Shown piece by piece: positions 1 through 7,449 of a stretch of 14,001 nt of DNA. The stretch's first letter is position 1, and each line of letters starts with the position of its first letter. Below the pieces are notes generated by a model. That model was given only the letters and a program-made list of their open reading frames with translations, ran no database searches and was not told where the DNA came from. This DNA comes from Bacteroidota bacterium (GTDB lineage: Bacteria; Bacteroidota; Bacteroidia; Bacteroidales; Prolixibacteraceae): assembly GCA_013203755.1 (NCBI GenBank), contig JABMPI010000459.1, positions 1 through 14,001 of the forward strand, given 5' to 3'. The position numbers and the translations under genes are program-made.

Positions 1-2066
1 TAACGCCATTGCAAGCGCATGTTTATATTCATGTTGTCCATCTGTTCGTTGTACTGAACAAAAGTAGTCCAAAACAATTTATCGGTAAAAGTTACATCCA
101 TTTTGGGGCCAACTAATAAAAATTTAGCACGCTCGAAAGGATTCGGCAAATCTATATCCGTATAATTAAAATTCATTGTAAGGTTTACAAAAGGCTGAAA
201 TCTGTATCCCAGCCCTCCCTGAATATACTGAATATTACCATTATAAAAGCCTCCTTTTGCTGCTTCAAACTGCCAGTTAAACATGGTTTTTCTGGTTGAA
301 AAGTACGAAACAAATGCAGCTCCGAAATTATAACTACTCCCCTTCTGAAGATAACTATTGCCCATGCGCGTTGGGTCAAAATCGTTTTGTAGTTCAACAA
401 ACATGTTTCTATAACCAAACTCAAGCACCGAGCGATCCTGAAATCCAAAATTGTAGCTTATCGTATTTTCATGTTCAATTTTCCGATAATCTTTATTGAA
501 ATAATTTTCGTTTTTAAACGTAATTCCATGGCTCACAACCCGTTTGTTTGGTACAAACAGGTAAGTAATTTCAGGGCTTAGAAAGTTGTACCCCGTGCGG
601 CGGACATACCCAGCTTCTGCCTTATAATTTTCGCCTACCGAAGACTGCAAAAATTTTGCCTGAATGTGTTTTGTTCTGTAACTTAAAGTAGCTCCCTGAG
701 AATATTGCTTGTCCAAAGCTTCTGGCTGAAACGAGCGATGGTAAAAGAATTTCCCATCCCAAAAATTATTTTTACTTGCCAAATTATAATCAAACCCAAC
801 TACACGGTTGAACATTGTTGTATCAACCGGCTGATTGAAGTACTCTTTATTCACTACAATAAATCCAAAATTTGAACGTGCAAAAACCTTCTTCTGAAAA
901 GAAGCAACGGTGAAATTACGCGCCAGGTGTTCACTGGTTTCTTGTGTTGTCATATTCATTAAACCGACTCTCAAGTCGTTGCCAATTGTACCGCTTAAAC
1001 GGGCGCCTGCCAAAACCGGCGCATCCAATCCAATTCTTCGAGAGAAGAATGGGGTAACCGAAGGGTAACCATAACTAGAAAAGAGGTCGTTATTTTCTAA
1101 AAAGAACTGCCGCTTTTCAGGAAAAAGAAGTTCGAAACGGTCAATATTGGTAACTTGTCTGTCCACTTCAACCTGCGCAAAATCCGGATTGTAAGTTAAA
1201 TCTAAATTCATCGACGATGAAATTCCGATTTTTGCATCGAACCCAAAATCTTTTCGATATTCGGCATCAGTACCTGCTTCGTAATCTTTTGCAACTCCTC
1301 CAAAAATATATGGAATCAACGAAAATTGAGTTTTAGATTTGGGAAGAGGCTCATCAAATTTCATTACACCTGTGTATGCCAACGACGCTGTTGGAAATTG
1401 ACGGGGAACCGGAGCCCAGGCCGATTTTTCATTCGACTTTAAATCCAGCCGACTAAAATTTGTATTCCATCGCTGACTCCCCGACGGATATCGAATTGAT
1501 TTAAAAGGAATCCGCATTTCTGTTACCCATCGGTCTTCGTAATGTTTTGTTTTCGATTCCCATTTGCAATCCCAATCTAAAGAAATACTATTTCCGTCAC
1601 TCATTGTACCGTCCCATTTGGCTCCCGATGCTGAAACTCCAAAAGAGAAACCATTGGTTTGATCCAAAAAAGTATCGAAAAACACTAATAAATTATCATT
1701 GTTCCCAAATTTAAAATCGCGTCGGTACGATTCCATAATCCGTTTCCCCGGAATGGTATCATAAAAAATTTGTGCCAGATAAAGTGCCTTGTCGTCGAAG
1801 GTCATTAAAATTGCAGATGGCTGTTTAGCAAAACCAGTATCCACAGGAAGTACACGATAAAAATCTTCTGCTCTTTGCGCATTCATCCAATCTGGCTCTT
1901 CAATAACTCCATCAATTTTAATGCTTGATTGAGCCTTTTTAACATAGTATACAAAATCTTTATTGAAGGTATCGGTAATTGTATCGTTCTTCGATTTTTT
2001 AAAACCATTAGCAGAGGTTGTAAAAATCAATATCACAAACAGGAATAAAAGTGAGACTTGTTTCAT
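1..2066 (-). CDS. DUF5916 / CBM9-like outer-membrane protein, C-terminus cut by window edge
   Basis: I translated this frame by hand. It is open from the start to base 3, giving 688 codons, and the last visible residues are LQWR. The protein begins with a signal peptide (MKQVSLLFLFVILIFTTSANG). Next comes a CBM9-like, carbohydrate-binding-fold segment containing IKIDGVIEEPDW (about residues 49-60) and the stretch WVTEMRIPFKSIRYPSG. A long part rich in alternating aromatic/polar strands follows, as expected of a beta-barrel. This order is that of the Bacteroidota DUF5916 family, often annotated as 'carbohydrate binding family 9 domain-containing protein'; the biochemical role of the family is not settled. 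Family members usually run a few dozen residues past the LQWR motif, so only a short tail should be missing. An upstream in-frame ATG at 2075 adds three residues (MFR). It is the last gene of the sulfatase/glycosidase cluster in this window and has its own promoter-like sequence. Confidence 0.85.
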   Translation of the reverse strand, partial: MKQVSLLFLFVILIFTTSANGFKKSKNDTITDTFNKDFVYYVKKAQSSIKIDGVIEEPDWMNAQRAEDFYRVLPVDTGFAKQPSAILMTFDDKALYLAQIFYDTIPGKRIMESYRRDFKFGNNDNLLVFFDTFLDQTNGFSFGVSASGAKWDGTMSDGNSISLDWDCKWESKTKHYEDRWVTEMRIPFKSIRYPSGSQRWNTNFSRLDLKSNEKSAWAPVPRQFPTASLAYTGVMKFDEPLPKSKTQFSLIPYIFGGVAKDYEAGTDAEYRKDFGFDAKIGISSSMNLDLTYNPDFAQVEVDRQVTNIDRFELLFPEKRQFFLENNDLFSSYGYPSVTPFFSRRIGLDAPVLAGARLSGTIGNDLRVGLMNMTTQETSEHLARNFTVASFQKKVFARSNFGFIVVNKEYFNQPVDTTMFNRVVGFDYNLASKNNFWDGKFFYHRSFQPEALDKQYSQGATLSYRTKHIQAKFLQSSVGENYKAEAGYVRRTGYNFLSPEITYLFVPNKRVVSHGITFKNENYFNKDYRKIEHENTISYNFGFQDRSVLEFGYRNMFVELQNDFDPTRMGNSYLQKGSSYNFGAAFVSYFSTRKTMFNWQFEAAKGGFYNGNIQYIQGGLGYRFQPFVNLTMNFNYTDIDLPNPFERAKFLLVGPKMDVTFTDKLFWTTFVQYNEQMDNMNINMRLQWR

Positions 2067-2105
2067 TCTGAACATTAATTTAATTGATTTAGATAATTAA
2101 GGAGG

Positions 2106-2135
2106 CAAAGATATTTAAATTGTAAAAACTACAAT
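2106..2135 (-). promoter_or_regulatory. Bacteroidota-type promoter of the DUF5916 gene, with overlapping dyad
   Basis: On the minus strand, TATCTTTG (2113 to 2106) matches the Bacteroidota -7 box TAnnTTTG exactly. ATTG (2135 to 2132) lies 18 bases upstream, close to the expected position of the -33 TTTG. The box is about 40 bases from the preferred start at 2066 and about 31 from the alternative ATG at 2075. A small perfect dyad, ATTGTA-AAAAC-TACAAT (2119-2135), covers the -33 region and could be an operator. Promoter activity is inferred from sequence alone. Confidence 0.5.
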
Positions 2136-2228
2136 ATTAAAATTGAAATGTCCATAGTATTCTTAAAAATTAGATTACAAATAGATTCAAACCCTCAACT
2201 TTAGTCGATAATTCACCTATAAAATATT

Positions 2229-3617
2229 TTATTCGGGTTGAATTAGCGGATATTTTGCATCGTACAAAGCCACTTGTCTTGCTTTCCAAACTGCACCTTC
2301 TAAAAACAAAGGATGTGGTTGTGAAACATCCCAGTCGCCCAAAGTTTTTAACATGACTTTTGTACGGTCGAGGTTTTGCAACGATACATCATTTTGCTCC
2401 GAAATATCTGTTGCCAGATTGTAAAGCATTGGCAAACGATCGGGTAGACGAATCAGCTTCCAGTTTCCATCGCGAATTGCTGCACTTACGGTAAAGCGCC
2501 AATTCATCGATTCGTGAGGTTTTGTTTTAGTTTCTCCAGATAGATAAGGCAATAAATTTACACCATCAAATTTTATTTCATCAGTAACTTCACCACCTGC
2601 CAGTTCAAAAAAAGTAGCCGCAAAATCTAAGGAAATTACTGGATTATCATAGGTTTTTCCTGCTGCCAGTTTTCCTTTCCAATTCATAATAAACGGCACA
2701 CGGATTCCACCTTCCAGTAAAATTCCTTTTTGCCCGTTTAGAGGTGCATTAATCGATGCATTCGAATCAACTGGCCCGCCATTGTCGCTAATAAATACAA
2801 TTAAGGTATTTTCAGTCAAACCCTCTTTTTCAACAGTTTCCATAATCCGTCCAACGTTTACATCCAAGCGATAAACCATGGCACAATACTTTCTGCGCTT
2901 TTCGTTTTTTATGTGTTTGAAAAATTCCAGATCTGCCTCGGTGGCGTGCATTGGCGCGTGTGGCGCATTAAACGATGCATACAAAAAGAAAGGTTCATTT
3001 TTGTGGCGTTGTACAAAATCCACACATTCGTCGCCTTTATCGTCGGTTATATAAGTAATATCTTGTGGCGTTTTATAATTACACTCAATGGGTGCATCGT
3101 ATCCCTTTCCATCAGGTTTCGATGTAAAGTAGTTGTGTCCGCCGCCAGTGTATCCCCACATTTCGTCGAAACCCCGTTTTAACGGATGAAACTGAGGTTC
3201 GTAACCCAAGTGCCATTTACCAATTAAGCCAGTTACATATCCCAAGGATTTTAAACGGGTTGCGATCGTTTTTTGTGTTACCGGCAATCCCAAAAATTCA
3301 GGGTCGAAGCCGGGCTGATTATTGGCCAAGTTGTTGTCGTAACCAAAACTCACCTGATGTTTCCCGGTAAGTAAACCCGCTCGCGACGGGCTGCAAACCG
3401 GAGCAGAAACATAACCCTGTGTAAAGTTTATTCCTTCGTGAGCCAATCTATCGATGTTTGGCGTTGGAATTTGTTTACTGCCATTTAAACTCAAATCGGC
3501 AAAACCTAAATCGTCGGCTACTATTAGAATAAAGTTTGGTTTTTGAGGTGTTTGCGCAAAAAGTGTACTTCCTGTTAAACAGAAAAAGCAGATTAGTAAT
3601 GTTAGTTTTTGTTTCAT
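2229..3617 (-). CDS. Secreted formylglycine-dependent sulfatase (arylsulfatase A-like, S1 family)
   Basis: This 462-residue enzyme should hydrolyse sulfate esters on a glycan in the periplasm or outside the cell. It has an N-terminal signal peptide ending near LTGSTLFA. The alkaline-phosphatase-fold sulfatase motifs appear in order: metal-binding ADD (D35, D36); the formylglycine signature CSPSR at 75-79, where C75 would be oxidised to formylglycine; GKWH (133-136); H220 in NAPHAP; ISDNGG with D278 and N279 as metal ligands; and K297 in GQKG. Length is normal for the S1 family. I chose the ATG at 3617 because it places the signal peptide at the N-terminus. An earlier start at 3638 would translate seven residues out of an intergenic repeat. 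The substrate and S1 subfamily cannot be assigned by eye. It lies about 100 bp downstream of a second sulfatase, with no clear promoter between, so co-transcription is likely. The activating enzyme (anSME or FGE) is not in the window. Confidence 0.92.
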   Translation of the reverse strand: MKQKLTLLICFFCLTGSTLFAQTPQKPNFILIVADDLGFADLSLNGSKQIPTPNIDRLAHEGINFTQGYVSAPVCSPSRAGLLTGKHQVSFGYDNNLANNQPGFDPEFLGLPVTQKTIATRLKSLGYVTGLIGKWHLGYEPQFHPLKRGFDEMWGYTGGGHNYFTSKPDGKGYDAPIECNYKTPQDITYITDDKGDECVDFVQRHKNEPFFLYASFNAPHAPMHATEADLEFFKHIKNEKRRKYCAMVYRLDVNVGRIMETVEKEGLTENTLIVFISDNGGPVDSNASINAPLNGQKGILLEGGIRVPFIMNWKGKLAAGKTYDNPVISLDFAATFFELAGGEVTDEIKFDGVNLLPYLSGETKTKPHESMNWRFTVSAAIRDGNWKLIRLPDRLPMLYNLATDISEQNDVSLQNLDRTKVMLKTLGDWDVSQPHPLFLEGAVWKARQVALYDAKYPLIQPE

Positions 3618-3632
3618 AATTTTTCTTTTAAT

Positions 3633-3710
3633 TGTCATTTCGAAGAAGGAACGACTGAGAAATCTGTTCCATTGGAAAGAGTTTTCTCCTCCTTCGTCGT
3701 CGGAATGACA
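3633..3710. repeat. Imperfect palindromic intergenic repeat between the two sulfatase genes
   Basis: The left end begins TGTCATTTCGA and the right end closes TCGGAATGACA, whose complement is TGTCATTCCGA. Further inward the arms pair partly (AGAAGGAACGACTGAGAAA against GAAGGAGGAGAAAA). The 78-bp structure fills nearly all of the gap between the sulfatase genes. It resembles the REP/BIME-like elements common in Bacteroidota genomes and could fold in the mRNA to stabilise or attenuate the transcript. I recognise the style of the repeat, not a specific catalogued family. Confidence 0.6.
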
Positions 3711-3721
3711 GTTGTTTGGAT

Positions 3722-5137
3722 TTATTCTCCCTTGTAATCCGGATTCAATTTTGTTGGAATCGGAGCATTGGTTTCAGTTCTCCAGATCTCTAACATCGAC
3801 AATAGTTCTTCTACTTTTTCCAAATTTGATCCAGCCAGATTATTTTTTTCGCTGATATCGTCTTGCAAATTGTACAATTCAAGATCGTTATTTTCGAAAT
3901 ATTGAATGAGCTTCCAGTCGCCTAAACGTATTGCCGAACCAGGTCGTGTACGGAAAACCGGATCTTGGGTTTCTTTGTTTCCACCTTCCAGATAAATTGG
4001 GAAATGCCAATAAAGCGGACGTTCATCCAATTTGTCTCCCTTCATTACCGACAAAATAGATTGGCCATCTAAAACTTTGTCAATTGGCTTTCTAATTCCG
4101 GCCACTTCCAAAATGGTTGGATAAAAGTCGAGATTGGTTACCGGGATTTCCGATTTTGTTGCAGCTTCAATTTTCCCCTTCCAATAAGCAAACATGGGCT
4201 CGCGAATTCCACCTTCGTAATACGAGCCTTTCCCGGCACGCAGCGGCCACTGTTTGGTTACTTTGTATAATCCGCCGTTATCCGAAATAAAAAGGATAAA
4301 AGTATTTTCAAACTTACCCGACGCTTTTAAATTGGCAATCATTCTTCCAATTTGGATGTCCAGGTTTTCAACCATCGTAGCGTATTTGGCGTTGTTTTGC
4401 CCGTTCCATTCTGTCTTATTTTCATATTTCGGAAGCAATTCTTTAACCGGATGAATGGGTGTATGAACGGCGTATGGAGAGTAATACAAAAAGAACGGTT
4501 CTTCTTTTAGAGAATTGAGAAAATCCAGCGTTTTATCCATAACCAGATTGGTCAGATAATAATCATCCGAAGGAGCAATTAAGGAAGGTACATTCTTGTA
4601 AGGAGGGTAATAACTTCCCGGATTACCCGCATGACTCCCGCCGATATTAACATCAAAACCCGACGTTGTTGGATCTTTAGTAATGTGCCATTTCCCGGCG
4701 TGACAGGTTGTATATCCGGCATCTTTTAAAGCTTCTGTAATTATGTATTGACTTTCCGGCAATTCTTCCGTATTTTGAGTTGGGATTATTTTACGTGTTT
4801 TACTTTTTCCCCTTTCCGAAGTTCCAACGGTATAAATTCCATGACGCTGGCTCCATTGTCCACTCATCATTGCAGCCCTACTTGGTGCACAGTTTGCTGC
4901 CGATGCATAGGCATTAGTAAAAATCATTCCATCGGAAGCTAAAGCATCAATGTTTGGTGTTTCGTAATATTCCGATCCCATAAAACCTACATCGCGCCAA
5001 CCCATGTCGTCGATGTTTATGAGGAGAATATTTGGTTTTACAACTGGTGACTCAGCGTTTTTATTTTTAGAATTTGAGCACTGAATTAAAAAGGCTGACA
5101 AAACGATAAGGCCTAAAACGATCATTTTATTTTTCAT
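3722..5137 (-). CDS. Lipoprotein formylglycine-dependent sulfatase (S1 family)
   Basis: A 471-residue sulfatase carrying a lipoprotein signal: a hydrophobic segment and then LIQC with the lipidated cysteine at residue 20, so it is probably membrane anchored. The motifs are metal-binding DD (43-44), formylglycine signature CAPSR (83-87), GKWH (148-151), H225 in YAVHTP, SDNGG with D286 and N287, and K303 in AGKG. All expected catalytic residues are visible. It is clearly a paralogue of the neighbouring sulfatase but well diverged, especially in the substrate-facing middle region (about 100-200), so the two probably remove sulfate from different positions or residues. The start is supported by the lipobox spacing and by a -7 box 39 bases upstream. 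The sulfated sugar it acts on cannot be named from sequence alone. The GH-D-like gene ends 82 bp upstream. Confidence 0.92.
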   Translation of the reverse strand: MKNKMIVLGLIVLSAFLIQCSNSKNKNAESPVVKPNILLINIDDMGWRDVGFMGSEYYETPNIDALASDGMIFTNAYASAANCAPSRAAMMSGQWSQRHGIYTVGTSERGKSKTRKIIPTQNTEELPESQYIITEALKDAGYTTCHAGKWHITKDPTTSGFDVNIGGSHAGNPGSYYPPYKNVPSLIAPSDDYYLTNLVMDKTLDFLNSLKEEPFFLYYSPYAVHTPIHPVKELLPKYENKTEWNGQNNAKYATMVENLDIQIGRMIANLKASGKFENTFILFISDNGGLYKVTKQWPLRAGKGSYYEGGIREPMFAYWKGKIEAATKSEIPVTNLDFYPTILEVAGIRKPIDKVLDGQSILSVMKGDKLDERPLYWHFPIYLEGGNKETQDPVFRTRPGSAIRLGDWKLIQYFENNDLELYNLQDDISEKNNLAGSNLEKVEELLSMLEIWRTETNAPIPTKLNPDYKGE

Positions 5138-5175
5138 AATTTTACTCTAAACTATTAAGATTCACCTATTACAAA

Positions 5176-5183
5176 CAAAGTTA
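5176..5183 (-). promoter_or_regulatory. -7 box candidate for the lipoprotein sulfatase gene
   Basis: Minus-strand TAACTTTG is an exact match to the Bacteroidota TAnnTTTG -7 consensus and lies 39 bases upstream of the ATG at 5137, in the 82-bp gap after the GH-D gene. No convincing TTTG was found at the -33 spacing, so this may be a weak or regulator-dependent internal promoter. Confidence 0.4.
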
Positions 5184-5219
5184 ATTTATTAGTTTCAATA
5201 CTGACTTGCAGACTTCGAA

Positions 5220-6839
5220 TTACTCAATTTTAATAACCAATCCAGGTACAGAAATATCTCCTTTGTCTCCGGCAATTGTTCCGAATTTATCAATAACCTC
5301 TCCCGGAATAATGAGCCTATTTTTTTTTACAGAAACCAACGACGAAATATCAACTGCTTTTTCAGCCAGAAGATCCTGCGCCCAAACCGTAGCATTTTTT
5401 GATAATTTGTGATCAAATTGAAGGCTTAAGGTTTTATAATGTCCAAACACTCCGATTAATACATCGTCTGATCCTACATTTAGACAAACATTAGCCCTTG
5501 GATAAAACCAGCTTTCTTCAGGTTTTACCCGGCCTTCCGTGGCAATACAAACCGCTCCGTTTGGAAATTTACTTGCCAAAACATAAGGTTTTGCTCCTTC
5601 ACATTCTACGGTAGGCAAAGAGATATTCCGGGCCATTACTGCCGGCGCACTTTGATGTACCATTTTGCCGATAGACGAATCATACCAGGTATCTCCTGCC
5701 TGAAATACAATACTATCGACCAGAAAATTTTCAGAAGCCTGATAAGTTCCGTAACCCGCAGGCATTGGCAGAGCAATCCTTTGCCACAAAACCATGCGAT
5801 CCATTTCATTCATTCGTTTATCCACATGGCGGTTACCTCGTATCTGAAAATGAAGATCTTCGCCTTTATACATCCGCGAGTCGTTCATTGGGTGACGTTT
5901 TACAGCCACTAAAAGTCCCAAAGCTGCAGCAATATTACTATCATCCTGAATATTAAGAGTTGCCGTGTATTCGGGATGACCGGCAGATTGAGATAAAATA
6001 TCGTGTACCCTTTGCAGAGTAGTTGCACTAACTGTTAACGGTGCCGCATCGTACGTGCGAAACACATCCGTATTTTTTAATATTTCCAACACCTTTACCG
6101 ATGCCGGATCATTTGTTCTCTGCTTGTTATCATTAATCTCAGGTTGATAAATCGAAGGATACGAAACACGTCCCTTTTCATCCCAATGCTTTGTAAGCGG
6201 GCCGGCACCTGTTACGTGCTCCAGAGTTAATTCGGGGTATATTTCCTTTTTTACTTTTGTTGCATAATAGAATTTGGTATCGCCGCCATCTATCTTCCAA
6301 TATTCAACTCCTGCATATTTGCTCCATTGAACAAATTTTCGCATTTCATTTTCCGAAACGTTTCCACGCACCCACAATCCAAGTCCGCGCCAGCCCAATT
6401 GTTTTATCTTGTCGTTTAGCCTTTTAATACGCTCCAGGGGTTCCAGATTAGCAAACGATGGAAAATCGTTGGTATCCATAATTAAAGAGAGAAATGGCGC
6501 TTCTTTTATGGTTTTATCCTGCCAGCCATGATCAATAAGAAAATAATAATCAGAGCGGGTTTTAGGGAGCAAAACTCTCGCCCAACCCTTTTCACCAAGT
6601 AAAAGCTCTTCATTTAACTCTTCACGCGCGGCTCTGTTTGTGAATATTTTTGATGCACTTGGATCGGTAACCGGAACCCACTGTTTGATGTGGTAATTTT
6701 GCCAATACCAGGTACACCAGTAATTAGGCGCTTTGCCAGCTTCAGCGGGAACAAGATTAGGAGCCAACTGCCCCTGTGCTTTGTTAAAAAAAGGAGCAAT
6801 TAAAAAAGTAATAAATAGTAATGCTACTAAGTTTTTCAT
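5220..6839 (-). CDS. Secreted clan GH-D-like glycoside hydrolase (GH27/GH36-like, putative alpha-galactosidase)
   Basis: A 539-residue exported protein with a signal peptide ending near FFNKAQG. I chose the ATG at 6839; a start at 6887 would add 16 hydrophilic and hydrophobic residues before the signal peptide. The central TIM-barrel-like region carries a series of motifs that parallels clan GH-D: IDHGWQ (102-107, compare the family DDGWQ), GLWVRGN (154-160), WKIDGGD (181-187) with D184 in the place of the catalytic nucleophile, and FRTYD (260-264) with D264 as the possible acid/base. A beta-rich C-terminal domain (about 410-539) follows. I infer removal of a terminal alpha-linked sugar such as galactose. 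The His in place of the first Asp of DDGW is unusual, so specificity is open and it may belong to a divergent or unclassified family. Its setting between a hexosaminidase and sulfatases supports a role in sulfated-glycan breakdown. Confidence 0.65.
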   Translation of the reverse strand: MKNLVALLFITFLIAPFFNKAQGQLAPNLVPAEAGKAPNYWCTWYWQNYHIKQWVPVTDPSASKIFTNRAAREELNEELLLGEKGWARVLLPKTRSDYYFLIDHGWQDKTIKEAPFLSLIMDTNDFPSFANLEPLERIKRLNDKIKQLGWRGLGLWVRGNVSENEMRKFVQWSKYAGVEYWKIDGGDTKFYYATKVKKEIYPELTLEHVTGAGPLTKHWDEKGRVSYPSIYQPEINDNKQRTNDPASVKVLEILKNTDVFRTYDAAPLTVSATTLQRVHDILSQSAGHPEYTATLNIQDDSNIAAALGLLVAVKRHPMNDSRMYKGEDLHFQIRGNRHVDKRMNEMDRMVLWQRIALPMPAGYGTYQASENFLVDSIVFQAGDTWYDSSIGKMVHQSAPAVMARNISLPTVECEGAKPYVLASKFPNGAVCIATEGRVKPEESWFYPRANVCLNVGSDDVLIGVFGHYKTLSLQFDHKLSKNATVWAQDLLAEKAVDISSLVSVKKNRLIIPGEVIDKFGTIAGDKGDISVPGLVIKIE

Positions 6840-6850
6840 CTGTTTATTAT

Positions 6851-7036
6851 TGTTTGTTTTAAGCAGTAACAGATGGAACTCGCCCAATAATCATTGTCGT
6901 GTGTGCCAAATGTTGCCATGCTCGTTTCATATGATTACAATTGTTTGTTTTATATGGTATCATATGGAACTCCCACTTATAATCATCCTCGTATGGGTAA
7001 AAGATTTATCATGGTCGTTTCATTTAGATTTGGTTT
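6851..7036. repeat. Diverged tandem direct repeat, unit about 91 bp, upstream of the GH-D gene
   Basis: Two copies lie head to tail. TGTTTGTTTT occurs at 6851 and 6942, ATGGAACTC at 6873 and 6964 (both offset 91), AATCATnnTCGTnTG follows in both, and TCGTTTCAT occurs at 6922 and 7015 (offset 93). Long intervening stretches have diverged. The pair begins 12 bp upstream of the GH-D start codon, so it occupies the presumed promoter/leader region. A minus-strand AACATTTG (6914 to 6907), one base off the -7 consensus, lies in the copy nearer the gene. The function is unknown; a duplicated regulatory site is one option. Confidence 0.6.
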
Positions 7037-7329
7037 TCAGCAAAACTAAAACAATTTCTACCAATTTTTATTTCTTTTTTGTTGGATTAATGAATTCCAA
7101 TAAATTGATGTAATGTTACGCGATTTACCGAACCAAGGGATGAACTCACTTCGGGATTATTTTTGTATCCCTCTGTCTATCTACAGATTAAACCCTTAAA
7201 TGTTTTAGGATAAATCACAAAGGACTGTAACAACAATAGCCCTCCCGAAAAAGGGACAAGCCGTGCGAAGCTCATGGAATACAATAATCACCCCCAAAGG
7301 AGGTTGAACTTTTCTGTTATATATCATTT

Positions 7330-7343
7330 CGCCCCAAGGGGCG
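7330..7343. repeat. Hairpin CGCCCC-AA-GGGGCG with the same core as the array at 10269-10530
   Basis: CGCCCCAAGGGGCG has two perfect 6-bp arms and an AA centre. Its 10-bp core CCCCAAGGGG is identical to three units of the palindrome lattice about 3 kb away. It lies about 107 bp past the GH20 stop codon. Confidence 0.6.
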
Positions 7344-7360
7344 GAAAATATAACCCATGA

Positions 7361-7384
7361 GATCCTTCGACTTCGCTCAGGATC
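7361..7384. repeat. Short REP-like palindrome GATCCT...AGGATC
   Basis: GATCCTTCGACTTCG followed by CTCAGGATC forms a stem of GATCCT/AGGATC around a GC-rich loop. Sequences of the CCTTCGACTTCGCTCAGG type are common intergenic repeats in Bacteroidota as far as I recall, so I treat it as a dispersed REP-like element and not as a gene-specific site. Confidence 0.45.
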
Positions 7385-7449
7385 AGTTCGGCTAATTAAT
7401 TTTGTTTCACAAAATCAAAGTCTCACTGATTTAAAACAGGTACGAATTG

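Larger units (their letters stand above)
7037..7449. other. Gene-free intergenic stretch with short GC-rich palindromes
   Basis: I see no credible coding frame in either strand here. The first half is AT-rich and featureless apart from a loose GGGAT/ATCCC inverted pair (about 7137-7176). The second half holds GC-rich blocks: CCCTCCCGAAAAAGGG near 7240, CCCCCAAAGGAGG near 7290, and the two palindromes listed separately at 7330 and 7361. It lies downstream of the GH20 gene, so some of these hairpins may act in transcript termination or stability, although none is followed by a good T-run on the minus strand. Confidence 0.5.

Noticed and set aside
3618..3638. Seven-codon N-terminal extension of the secreted sulfatase
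   Set aside because: It is encoded by the palindromic repeat and would bury the signal peptide; the ATG at 3617 is the better start.
6733..7113. 126-codon plus-strand open frame
   Set aside because: It is antisense to the signal-peptide end of the GH-D gene and crosses the 91-bp tandem repeat; no family is recognised.
7330..7384. Intrinsic terminator for the GH20 gene
   Set aside because: The hairpins are strong, but neither is followed by a T-run on the minus strand, and they lie 66-107 bp past the stop codon. They are kept as repeats only.
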